DNA of 64,000 nucleotides, from assembly GCF_020497125.1 (NCBI RefSeq), contig NC_059081.1:65864768-65928767 (forward strand), given 5' to 3'. This document shows, in pieces, positions 33,811 through 43,599 of this stretch. The stretch's first letter is position 1, and every line of letters begins with the position of its first letter. The notes under the pieces are model-generated. The model was not told the origin of the DNA and searched no databases. It was given only the letters and a program-made list of their open reading frames with translations. A program made the position numbers and the translations under genes. This DNA comes from Mauremys mutica (Eukaryota; Chordata; Testudines; Geoemydidae).

Positions 33811-34655
33811 CATAGTTGTCCAGACGCTCAGCTAGTGTAAATCAACACAATTCTCAATGAAGTCAATGGGCCAGATTCCCAGTGGCTATAAACTGGTGTA
33901 GCTTCACTGAAGTCACTGAAGCTATGCTGACCTACACTTGTTAAGGATCTAGACCAACATTTCCCTACTAATCATTTGTTTTCTCTGCCCCATCAGATTG
34001 CTCTCATTTATTCACTGGCAATATACTACTCCTAATGTTGACATTTTCACATATTATCTACTGGAGCCATTTATAATATTGTCTCTTCCCTTTGCCAGCC
34101 TCAATGATTCAGTGCAGCAGAAGGGTTAAAGTCAAAACCCTGCCATTCAGCAGCTGGGATATGAACGGTTCTACCAAAACGTTCTGTAGTCTAAGGCACT
34201 GGTACAACCTGACCCTGAAAATATTATTGATATGGAAATGAGTATAATTAGCAGCATAAATGATGCGTTATTTATGATTCAAGTCAACGTGGTAAATCAC
34301 CAATAGTTCACTATCATTACCATGCAAATAGAAGGAGGTGGTTAATGGGCCCGTTGTTAAAAATAGACCACTTGCTTCTTCATGTGGAAATGAAAGGCAA
34401 GGGTTTGAGTTAAAGGCAGAGATAGGATAGTTCATCATATTATCATTCCAGAGTCTTGGAAGTGGAAAACCCGAGACTCCATACCACAAAGGATTGTCAA
34501 CTTGGCGTGTTATGCGTGTTATCATAGGATCACCAACATTAAAGTTAGATGTCCTCCAGTTCACCTCCATGATAGTAATGGATAGTTCCCTATGGTGTTT
34601 CACATAATATATTATGGGAAAATATTTAAGGAACTATATGGAAAAATAACATAGA
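33811..34655. other. no gene; palindromic-element remnants
   Basis: At 33826-33950 GCTAGTGTAAATCAACACA, AATGAAGTCAATGGGCCAGA and TGGTGTAGCTTCACTGAAGT recall the GTCAATGGG-centred elements, in overlapping copies. The remainder is unique. Confidence 0.4.
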
Positions 34656-34659
34656 GGCC

Positions 34660-34800
34660 CCAATTGAGAATAACACTTAAGCAAAATCCCAACTCTAAGC
34701 TTAAGATCATCAGACTTAAGCACATGTGTAAAGTTAAGTGTGGGCTTCAGTGCTGTAGTGAATGGGGGGCTTTCTGAGTCAGGGACTGAGTGTTGTGCCT
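34660..34800. mobile_element. degraded CACTTAAGCA-type inverted-repeat element
   Basis: CCCCAATTGAGAATAACACT and TTAAGCAAAATCC at the left, then CAGACTTAAGCACATGTGTA, recall the element at 57.26 kb. The right end is eroded. Confidence 0.4.
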
Positions 34801-34974
34801 CCTCTTTTCTTGTAAATTCTTCCCTGATGTCATTCTTTCATTTCAACAGAGTTGTGCTAGGGATGAATTTGACCCTCTGTGTTAGTCACCTCAAGAACTG
34901 GACCTTATACAAATAATCAGTTCAACGTCAAGGTCCCCATCTTTACTCTACTATCAGAGTGCCTCCCAAACTTT

Positions 34975-35140
34975 AAGGTATTTAGTCTCCTTCCCTGTGA
35001 GGTAGGGAAGTATTATATAGATGGAGAACCGAGGCACAGCAAGGCTAAATGACTTGCTCTAGGCCACACGGGAAGTCTGAGGCAGAGTGGGGGAACTGAA
35101 CCAGGATTTCCCGAGTCAAACCACTAGCTAATTAAGATTG
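34975..35140 (-). mobile_element. MIR-like relic, antisense
   Basis: Antisense MIR order: CTGTGAGGTAGGGAAGTATT, AGATGGAGAACCGAGGCACA, GCAAGGCTAAATGACTTGCT, then CCACACGGGAAGTCTGAGGC and a CCAGGATTTC-type end. Clear despite mutation. Confidence 0.8.
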
Positions 35141-35144
35141 AAAT

Positions 35145-36240
35145 TCACCCCACATACAGCAGGCCTCTCCAATGTCTATCCACCACTTCAGCCCTATCTT
35201 GAAGGCTTACGTGGCACTTAAGTTGGTGTTTGGCCTTCTGTACAGCATGAATTTCACCTTCAGTGAATATTTAAATCACGGACTTCAGCTGTGATATGCA
35301 AACCTATATAGAAAATCCTAAAATTCAAAGCAACCCAGGTGGGATTTTTATGCAGAGATATATTTAAGAGCCACGTATGCCATCAATCAAAACAGAGATA
35401 TTAATCAACACGGGGGTATCCAATTAACAGATCTTTCGACCTGTATCTCAGTAACGACTAATAATATGTTAACCTAACCAAGATTTCACACTTTATTCCT
35501 GCTTCCGTGACGTGAAAAACTGGAAGGAATGACTCCCCATTGTCACCAGCTGGGTCTATAACAGGGCATACTGAGTGTGAAATAGTGGTGTTACAGTGCT
35601 GTATGCCTAAAATGTGTGTCTTCTCCTTCTCCACCAGCCACTTACAGTGATGAGAAATGACACTATGTGTAATGGAAGATGGGACAGTCATAAACTCCAG
35701 GGCTGATCTACAGCAAGGGTGAGATAACAATATGTTCTGCTTCAATAGTGCTGCTGCTATTAGCTGTGTTCTGATACAGCCTTGTGAAGACAGTTTCATT
35801 CTTAAGGAACAGTACTTTCTCCTCTCCCCGGTGCTACTGCTTTTCTTTGGGGGTAGTACATGCAGCTTAGCTCCTCTGGCAAAAATCAAAACCGTTAGTG
35901 GACAAGGTCACTCCAATTACATACACATGCATTAGAACTTATGGAAACTAAACTCATTTAACTGAATTATCAATCAGAAATAGTATGACACTAAAAACTC
36001 TATGTGATTTACTAATAAACGTCAATAAGCACTATTTATATTAATACATTATTTTTCACTCAAAAATAAAATTAGATCCCCATTTACAAAAACAATCACA
36101 TCATTGACGATGTTTGCAACAACTTTATCACATGCAGATTTCATTACAAATATATATTGCCTGCTATGTTCTGCTATCAATTATTTATCCCTGCTTTTGT
36201 TTAACTGTAATTAAGACACGTGGGAACATATACAGGGCTT
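35145..36240. other. no gene seen
   Basis: Unique AT-rich sequence; the 143-codon reverse frame at 35458-35889 has no recognisable domain. Confidence 0.5.
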
Positions 36241-36249
36241 GCTTTACAC

Positions 36250-36520
36250 TTGCTCTCGAAAGGAGAAGACAGTTGCACCTCCCTGAGAGAGCAGGGACAG
36301 CACTGGGAGATGTTGGATAGAGTTTACGTTATCCACCCTCTCTCCGAGGTCCTGCCGATGGTTCAGCTTTGGGATCGGATGTGCAACTGACACAATGGGA
36401 TGGCCACCATCTTGACAGACCCTGCGGATTGAACTGGGGACTACTGGAGCTAAAAGCATGAGCTGGGATAGCTGGATCTGAAGAGCCCCGCAGCTGGGGG
36501 CTGTAACAGATCTCACCCCT
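36250..36520 (-). mobile_element. possible tRNA-related SINE, antisense
   Basis: The reverse strand reads AGCTCATGCTTTTAGCTCCA followed by a B-box-like AGTTCAATCCG (about 36423-36433), a layout I associate with a tRNA-related repeat in turtle DNA. The A box is poor and the 3' tail is not recognised. The segment is GC-richer than its surroundings. It could instead be an unrelated old repeat. Confidence 0.45.
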
Positions 36521-36524
36521 CTGT

Positions 36525-37020
36525 GAGTCATCTTAGAGGAATTTTAGTATTTACTGCATAGACTTGCATGTCACATACTCACCAGTGGGTTATATCCGCA
36601 CAGGCGATGGCCTCAGTGAGGCTGCACACGCATGCAGCAGTACAACCACGTGGAGTTAACTGCAGGATTAAGCCCTTAAATTACTGCCTGGGCTTTTTAA
36701 GGGCCAGATCCTGCCTCATTGACATCATTAAGAATCTAACTATTGACTTCACGGGTGGTGGCCAAAGTCCTACAATGAAGGCCACCTGAAAATGTGCTGA
36801 ATCAGCACAACCACCTTTCTCAAGCCAAACTAGGACTGCTCGTGTCCAGGTCCTCTCAGTGGAGGAGGTATTTGATGTCTTGCCTTGCCGCAGCCCCTCG
36901 AGGAGCATAACTGGGGGGTTTCCACCCAGTTTTACACTGGCACAATTGGGGTGTGCTGGAAAAAGCAACTAACAAAAAAAGCATAAAGAAAATGACTTCC
37001 ACTTGCCCATACAGGAGAGA
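36525..37020. other. no gene seen
   Basis: One phrase near 36703 (AGGGCCAGATCCTGCCTCAT) and ATTGACTTCACGGGTGGTGG look like an old inverted-repeat element; the rest is unique. Confidence 0.4.
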
Positions 37021-37021
37021 A

Positions 37022-37108
37022 TAGTTAATAGTAAGGGCACCAGTCTAGGGAGCTTGGGAGTCCATCAGGCCCCTGCTCTGTCACAGCCTTCCTGTGCGAT
37101 CTTGGGTC
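37022..37108 (+). mobile_element. MIR-like relic, left part
   Basis: The phrase CCCCTGCTCTGTCACAGCCT followed by TCCTGTGCGATCTTGGGTCA is MIR core sequence. It stops at the inverted-repeat element beginning at 37109 and resumes at 37272. Confidence 0.7.
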
Positions 37109-37271
37109 AAGATTTTCAACGGTACCTAGTGATTCTGAGTACTCAACTAGATGCCTTAAGGAGGCCTGATTTTCTGAGGGTGCACACTTAACATTTTTCT
37201 TTTTAAAATCAGGCCCTTTTAAGGTATCCCAAGGGAGGCACCCGAAATCCCTAGTCACGTTTGAAAATCTT
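37109..37271. mobile_element. AAGATTTTCAA inverted-repeat element inserted in MIR
   Basis: Ends AAGATTTTCAACGG and CGTTTGAAAATCTT are inverted copies (first 11 bp exact). An inner inverted pair CAGGCC.../...AAATCAGGCC also exists near 37160-37215. 163 bp. No clear target duplication. Confidence 0.7.
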
Positions 37272-37400
37272 CGCCTTAGTCTCTCTGGGCCTCAGTTCCC
37301 CATCTGTACAATGAGGAGAATATCATTACCCTCCCGCACATAGGTATTGTGTGCATTAATATGTTACAGTCACTTTGATGATATGTTAATAGAGGCTATG
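37272..37400 (+). mobile_element. MIR-like relic, right part
   Basis: TTAGTCTCTCTGGGCCTCAG then TTCCCCATCTGTACAATGAG continues the MIR core from 37108, proving the element between is the younger one. Confidence 0.75.
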
Positions 37401-37404
37401 TAAG

Positions 37405-38024
37405 TACCCAAGATAGATTGCTGGATACCCCCTGAGAATGAAAGTAATTAGAGTTGGCTAAAATTCCACTGATTTTTTATTCTGCAAGAATATTTTCATC
37501 ATTTTTCCACCAGCTTTAAAAATCCAAATTTTCCTTCTTTTGAAGTAATGAAAATTAATGAGATCCAACAGCAGCATTCTGGCATCTTTAGTAACTATTG
37601 ATAAAAACCTTGTTTTCAACAAACACATGCCAAAATAATTTACCAGTCTGCTACAGTTTACACAGTGCGTGCTATTGCTATAGTAAATTGTTATACAAGA
37701 TTTAAAAATAATTTGTTGGAATGGTATTAAGATCAGGGATATTAATCAATGGTTTATTAATATTTTTATTAAGAGTAATAGAACGCTACATCTGTTAAAG
37801 GGATATTGCTTTACAATACACGCTCTAACAAATTTGTAATCTTAACAAAAAAAAAATCTGTCCTGTCAGGCTCTTATCATTTGGCTGCAGTTATCTTTTC
37901 AGGCACTTTTAGCACTTGATTAATTAATAATTGTTGCTCAGGTCATGCTGCTCTGCAACTCTTGTGCCCTGACTGTGAATCATAATCTGGTGCTAAAAAT
38001 TTAATAGGTACACTGCAGTGATAT
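37405..38024. promoter_or_regulatory. AT-rich unique DNA, candidate conserved element at its right side
   Basis: The 37860-38024 part (CTCTTATCATTTGGCTGCAG, TTGATTAATTAATAATTGTT) has no repeat signature and contains paired homeodomain-type TTAATTAA cores. It continues on the far side of the next element with similar texture (38340-38570, CAGTAATTAGCAGCTACGCT). Regulatory function is only a suggestion. A degraded TAGAGTTGGC phrase at 37450 may be a transposon end. Confidence 0.25.
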
Positions 38025-38029
38025 CTGAG

Positions 38030-38323
38030 GCCTGGTCTACACTAAGAAGGGGGTTCGAATTAGGGTACGCAAATTCAGCTACGTGAATAGCGTAGCTGAA
38101 TTCGAAGTACCCTAATTCGAACAACTCACCTGTCCACACGCGGCGGGGTCGAACTCCGCGGCTCCAAGGTCGACTCCGCCAACTCCTTCTGCCGAGGTGG
38201 AGTACCGGAGTCGACCGCGGCGCTTCCGGAGTTCGAACTATCGCGTCTAGATCAGACGCGATAGTTCGAACTCCAAAAAGTCGAACTCTTCGCGTCGAAC
38301 CGGCAGGTAAGTGTAGACGTACC
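38030..38323. mobile_element. GTCTACACT-type element with strong internal foldbacks, CTGAG flanks
   Basis: Left end GCCTGGTCTACACT and right end AGTGTAGACGTACC form an imperfect inverted pair; CTGAG at 38025-38029 recurs at 38324-38328. The body is nearly all palindromic: 38228-38248 and 38254-38274 are perfect 21-bp inverted arms (start GGAGTTCGAACTATCGCG) around a 5-base spacer, and the left third folds on a GTTCGAATTAGGGTAC stem. It is CpG-rich in AT-rich surroundings. No coding capacity. Confidence 0.8.
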
Positions 38324-38329
38324 CTGAGA

Positions 38330-39105
38330 CGCACGCCCTGCTGAGAGTTAAAATAACTTATTTTTTGTAAATCTAGCCCTTTTTAAATTTAAGGCAGGAT
38401 TAGCCTTCAATGATTCCAAATGCCACCAACAACAGTAATTAGCAGCTACGCTGGTTCATTGAGAGATTACCTGATAAGAATCCAATTATGGTTTTTTTTA
38501 AGCCATCATTACACATTATTGAACTATTTTCATGCAGTGCATCTGAGTTCATTAGATACCTGTAGAAGCTGAAATGGTCAATACTTTTTTTAAAAGGATG
38601 ATCTCTGAGAAACTCACTTTCAGATTGCCTGTATCCAGCTCACTGAGAGACTATTTATTTTACCAGCCAGCCTCCCCTCAGTTCTTCCTGAGCGATTCAC
38701 ATGGACAACAGTGTGAGATGAACGGCAGGCAACATCTGTGAGCTTAATGGAAGAGTATTGTCTTCCCATGTTATACAGCTTTGATTATATTGTAAAGGAG
38801 GTACCGAGTCTTTTATAACATACAATCCAATAAGTACTACAGCCTCACAGATTACATCTGATCCTTGTCTTCCTACACCATAAATAACCTGGGGGGTGGG
38901 GGAATCTCTTTGCAAGTGAAGTGCCTTGAGACAATTACTTACTGTTAAATGAAATGTCTTATTTCAAACAATACTGTGTGTGTGTGTAAGTAAAACTTTC
39001 TACAAGCCTCAAGAAGCCAAAGACAATGGCAGTTTGTATCATAAAAACGTACATCTCGACATCTACTATTAGTGCCTTCCAAGGTGTATTTTAAATTAAA
39101 CCAAA
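38330..39105. other. no gene seen
   Basis: Unique sequence; the left part matches the candidate regulatory texture noted at 37.9 kb. A short GT run lies near 38975-38987. Confidence 0.4.
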
Positions 39106-39107
39106 AG

Positions 39108-39250
39108 GCTGGATTCTCACTTATATATGAGTCCCTTTTGCACTGCTCTGGCAGAGTAAAGGGGCCTTAAAGCGTATGCCAGTTACATTTAACCCCACAC
39201 TTAGACCTTCTGATACTGCCAAATGTAAGAGTGTAAAGGAGAATCAGGCC
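39108..39250. mobile_element. GATTCTC-type inverted-repeat element
   Basis: Ends GGCTGGATTCTC and GAGAATCAGGCC are inverted copies with two mismatches. Inside, GAGTAAAGGGGCCTTAAAGC and CCAGTTACATTTAACCCC follow. 143 bp, non-coding. Confidence 0.65.
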
Positions 39251-39648
39251 CTAACTGTTTAAAACCAGATTCCATCCTCAGCAAAACCTGGGTAGAGAAA
39301 TATCAATTAGCTTCAGGGTTTTCCTGGGAGCATGCAACCATACAGAATTATGTATGTTGCACGACAGTAATAGTAACGCAACAGCACACGAGAACCAAGA
39401 GTTCCATGTCTGGTGGAAGGAAAAACGTGCCAAAAAATTTGCTACTAAAGAAACCTACGCAATATCGTGAGATTTTATGAAAAAGGGGAGGGATGAGGCA
39501 TTAAATTGCATTCTCATTTTTTTTACTAATTATTAGTATTCATGTGACCAACACAACACCCCAATCCTGCAACCTCTTCCACATTTGTCAGTGGGGTCCC
39601 AAGCGTCTGCCCCACTCACTTGGGCAGAGAAGCTTTAAGTTTCGGTAC
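39251..39648. other. no gene seen
   Basis: Unique sequence. Confidence 0.5.
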
Positions 39649-39653
39649 CTAAG

Positions 39654-39772
39654 GGCTTGTCTACACAGCAAGTTACTGCATGGCAAGCCAGGGTGTGAAT
39701 CTACATGCACCAGCTTGACTTGCAGTAATGTCATGTGTGGAAATTGCTATAGCAGACTGAAAGTCCCGGAGC
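39654..39772. mobile_element. partial GTCTACAC-type element, CTAAG at its left border
   Basis: The left end GGCTTGTCTACACAGCAAG is preceded by CTAAG (39649-39653), as expected for the 5-bp-flank group. A second CTAAG occurs at 39773-39777, but the bases before it do not match the expected right end, so the right border is uncertain. Confidence 0.5.
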
Positions 39773-39779
39773 ACTAAGC

Positions 39780-41345
39780 CTACAGATTGGCTAAACCTTT
39801 GAGATCAAAAGAGGTCAGTGGAAATGAGTTAAACCCTTAACTGAATGTATAATAGTGTTCATGTAAACATTAAGAAATGGAAAGAAATGAGAAGTCACCC
39901 TCGATACTTAAGGCATTTATCTGAAGCCGATCACGGCAGCATCTCAGTGTTTGTAGTATCAGCGCTATCTCAGTTTGGTTGTGTAACAGGAAGAAATGCA
40001 CCCTTTTACTGTGGGTGTAATGGTGTAAAACTGAGTAAATAAAAAACCAGTTCTAGCGTTGAGCTTGGTAAGCCCCCACATGACCATCAAAAGAAACTGG
40101 AGACTGTCTGTGGTGGCTCTTGGCTTGCATGAAATGAGCATACAACCTGGGAAACCAACCAGAGACTCCCTTAAAACCGCTTGGAATGCTAACTTCACAG
40201 GCTAGGAATTACAAGTGGCCTCAACTGATGTAAACTGGTGCAGCTCCACTGAAGTCAATGATTTACGCCAGCTGAGGATTTGGCCCAAGGAGCTTGGAAA
40301 GCGGAGAAGTAGTTATGGTTATCCTATGCTGTAGGTACTTTGTAAAGCAAATCCCCTCCCAAGCTAGAGCAGTCTGATGTCTTACAACTTAAAAATATTA
40401 TTTTATTCGGATTTTTCCCCTTCTATTCTCTGCTATACAAATAATCTTTGCTTCCATGTAAAATAACTGCAACACGGAGACTTAAGTTGGGATGACTATT
40501 GGTTGGGTACCTCTGAGAAGAAGGTGGAGCTGAGAGTGAGGTAATGGCCCAAACCATCTGTTATTGGACAGAGGGGCTGTAATCCTCCGTCCCACCCCAA
40601 AATTGATCTCTGGTGTTAATAGAAGCTATTAGGAGAATCGAACAAAACCCCCGAATGCTAGATTTAGTTACAGTTAAAAAAAAACTTGTTAATTCTTTTT
40701 CTGTCCTTATATAGATCTGTTTTTCTTCATATAAACAAAGAAATCAAGAATAGAAATTTAAGGGGAGATCAACTGTTACCATTTTCGTGGCTCAATAAGT
40801 TCAAACAGCACAAAGAACCTAAAAGATTTAAATAATTTAGAGCACTCTCAAGTTGTTCACATTCCTTTGTTCTCAGGAGAGAACAACTTCAAAGACTAAA
40901 AAATAATGGATATGACTGATTTCCATGTAACAAGTCTCTTGAGAACAAACCTGGCATAAGAGTAATAACGAACTAAATTATTTGAATAACCTTAGCTATT
41001 TGACCATTCTTCCTGTTTGATGGCATCAATGGTGCTTGTTATAGCTTTGCCAGACAGATCAGATGATTTTAGAAGAGTGGGGTTGGTATCAAAGAATTTG
41101 AGACACTGAGAGATATTTCCAATAGGTCTGAAAAAAGTCGCCGTAAAGCATTTAGGATCTCAAAAGATTCACAGCACTTTGTCTTAACTTTGCTCTCACT
41201 TGCTAGAGAACAAGAACGGTAAAGAGTAATAAAGAATCTAGTGAACTAACTAAAATCAAAACACTCGCTATTTACTACCTTCCCTTCCCTCCCCTCCCTC
41301 CAGGGGAAAAAAAAAAGATTCTGAACTCAAATGTTTCTGTTTTAG
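39780..41345. other. no gene; one palindromic remnant
   Basis: At 40218-40285 AACTGATGTAAACTGGTGCA, GCTCCACTGAAGTCAATGAT and TGAGGATTTGGCCC belong to the palindromic group. The remainder is unique; a TAGGATCTCAAAAGATTCAC phrase at about 41153 may be a trace of a MIR/LINE2 relic. Confidence 0.45.
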
Positions 41346-41350
41346 TAGTA

Positions 41351-41742
41351 CAGTGGAACCTCAGAGTTACAAAGACCTCGGGAATGGAGGTTGTTCATAA
41401 CTCTGAAATGTTCGTAACTCAGGACAAAATGTTATGGTTGTTCCTTCAAAAGTTTACACCTAAACACTGACTTAATACAGCTTTGAAACTTTACTACACG
41501 GAAGAAAAATGCTGCTTTTAACCATCTTAATTTAAATGAAAAAAAATCATAGAAACAGTTTCCTTACCATGTCAAATTTTTTTAAGCTTTCCCTTTATTT
41601 TTTTAATATTTACATTTAACACTGTACTGTATTTTTTTTTTGTATTTGCTGCTGCCTGATTGCATACTTCCAGTTCCAAATGAAGTGTGTGGTTGACCGG
41701 TCAGTTTGTAACTCTGGAGTTGGGAACTCTGAGGTTCTACTT
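41351..41742. mobile_element. Tigger-like element, copy 2
   Basis: Ends CAGTGGAACCTCAGAGTTAC and AACTCTGAGGTTCTACTT, with TA on each side (41349-41350, 41743-41744). Its start matches the reverse strand of copy 1 (GGAGGTTGTTC then TAACTCTGA), so the two copies are in opposite orientation 7.6 kb apart. 392 bp, no transposase. Confidence 0.88.
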
Positions 41743-41744
41743 TA

Positions 41745-41930
41745 TTGGTCTTTTCTTTCTTTCATTCTCCTCCAGCTGTCCCGATACCGCTGTGACACTG
41801 TAAGCTTGTAAGTGTAGAGATCGCCTAAAGCTTGAAGCAGGTCATCAGCAGCAGCATTCATTTTGGACAAACTAGTCACATGAAAAATATATGCAATATA
41901 TTTTCCCCTCTCTTCTGTTTGTGAATTATC
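41745..41930. other. no feature
   Basis: Unique sequence between two repeats. Confidence 0.4.
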
Positions 41931-41934
41931 CGCA

Positions 41935-42190
41935 AATTAAACTGAGAACCTCCGGAGTTATAATAGCAACAACCAAAAACAAAGGAAGGAAGGAATACAA
42001 GCCATCATGGTTCAGGGCATAAGCAGACTTCTAGTTAATAAGTACTAGGAAGGAATTTTCCCAGTTACTCCAAAACAGCGTGGTTACAAAAAAATGCAGG
42101 AGTTTTCTGATACTGGCCACTGTCAAAAGACAAGATCCTGGATTAGATGGACTGATGATCTGAGTCAGTATAGTGTACAGTTTTACACTT
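41935..42190 (+). mobile_element. CR1/L3-type LINE 3' end
   Basis: The order GTTCAGGGCATAAGCAGACT, then ACTGGCCACTGTCAAAAGAC, AGATCCTGGATTAGATGGAC, and GATCTGAGTCAGTATAG is the 3' UTR of the same LINE group whose antisense copy ends at 52.53 kb. No coding sequence and no tail repeats remain. Confidence 0.7.
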
Positions 42191-43075
42191 TTTTTGTTAT
42201 TCAAAATTGCTCAATGAACATTTCAGTTTGGACTTTCAAAAGCACCAAGTTGTGTGCCCATCACGCAATGCAAACCATCTACTGCTGTATATTGGTAACA
42301 AAAACATTCTTGTCTGCAGATGACAAAGTAGACATGAATCCCAAATAACTACAATTGTTAGAAAAAGGGGTGCGGGAGAAATCAAATGTTAAATGAAAAC
42401 ACTACATGCAGTATTTGGAAGACAAAAAAAATGGTGAAAAAATGAATTCACACCAGCCTTGGATTAGCGTTCTGACCCAGGGCCACACAAACAGTCTATA
42501 GTGAATGAAAAGTCTCATTGAAAACTTAATCCAAAGAACTTTAAATTTTCAATGTTATATTAACTCCTACAAAAATCCTCAGGTTTGGAAGGCAACAATT
42601 TCAAACCAGAGACATTCCAAGCAACTACTGTAGTAGATGGTGTCAATGTAATGACACCAGAATAAAGTAGGTGTAAGAAAGACGTTAAATATCTACCTAG
42701 CCATAGAGGATGGAAAATGGGATCATCAGGCAAAACTGGCGATAATCAAAAGTCCAAGGTCCCCTATTTTGATAGGCAAACCTGTCTATGCCACAAAATA
42801 TTTTAATACCCCTTCAGCAGAAAGGGAATGAATATCAAAACCATCTCTGGATAAAAACATAATTTCTCACCCACAGACACACCAGAGGAAAGAATAGGAG
42901 AACGTTAGGCATATTTTCAAAGGGTCAACTTTGAATGTTACACTTGCATTTCCAGCAGCTGCAAAGTATAGCTGACATGAATGATAGAATCTTTTCCCCT
43001 ACCTACTTGCTTGCTGGATGGAATCAGACCTATTTTCCATATTCTAGTACTGATACTAATACTGGCAAGCTCTTA
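42191..43075. other. no gene seen
   Basis: Unique AT-rich sequence. Confidence 0.5.
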
Positions 43076-43079
43076 TATT

Positions 43080-43212
43080 AGATCTCAGAAGATCTCGAAG
43101 CACTTCACAAAATTATCCCCATTTTACAGATGGGGAAACTGAGACATGGACAGGGAAAGCAACTTGCCCACGGCCACACAACAGGCTAGTGGCAGAGCCG
43201 GGAATGGACCAG
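43080..43212 (-). mobile_element. MIR-like relic, antisense, first part
   Basis: TTATCCCCATTTTACAGATG, GGGAAACTGAGACATGGACA and AACTTGCCCACGGCCACACA follow the antisense MIR order. The element breaks off after GAGCCGGGAATGGACC and resumes at about 43535. Confidence 0.85.
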
Positions 43213-43534
43213 AGAATGACAATGCAGTTTCATGGCAACTTCCGAATTTCCCAAATTTGGTTTAGTTCCAGTGTGGAACGAAACCAGACCTAGAAAACAT
43301 CTTCACAAAAACACAATAGTGTCAAAAGAAGAGGTAGGTAGGGGTGTGTTTATGTAGCCTAGTGGTCAGGGATATAAGAGAACTGGGTTCAAGTCCCTGC
43401 TCTGCCTTACTCAGAGTTATCTAGGATGAAAAATTCTGCTCAGAATCAGGCAAAGCAGAGACTACAGTTTCTCTCCTTTGACCGCAAAACAGCATATTTC
43501 ATTTCAGCAAAAGTATTCCAATGAGCTCAAAACA
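43213..43534. mobile_element. insertion inside MIR, with a plus-strand SINE-head-like piece
   Basis: The 322-bp segment separates the two parts of the antisense MIR. At 43353-43406 it holds a tRNA-like piece: GTAGCCTAGTGGTCAGGGAT, then a GGTTCAAGTCC B-box, CCTGCTCTGCC. This is like a MIR head in the opposite orientation. Its exact ends and target duplication are not resolved. Confidence 0.5.
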
Positions 43535-43593
43535 AATTCTAGGTCTACCGAGTCCCAGTTCAGTGCTCCATCCACTAGGCTACACTGCCCCTC
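43535..43593 (-). mobile_element. MIR-like relic, antisense, second part (head)
   Basis: AGTGCTCCATCCACTAGGCT followed by ACACTGCCCCTCC is the antisense tRNA-related head of the MIR that stops at 43212. Confidence 0.75.
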
Positions 43594-43599
43594 CTTGCC

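Noticed and set aside
39649..39777. Complete CTAAG-flanked element
   Set aside because: CTAAG occurs on both sides, but the right terminus does not match the family, so only the left end is claimed.
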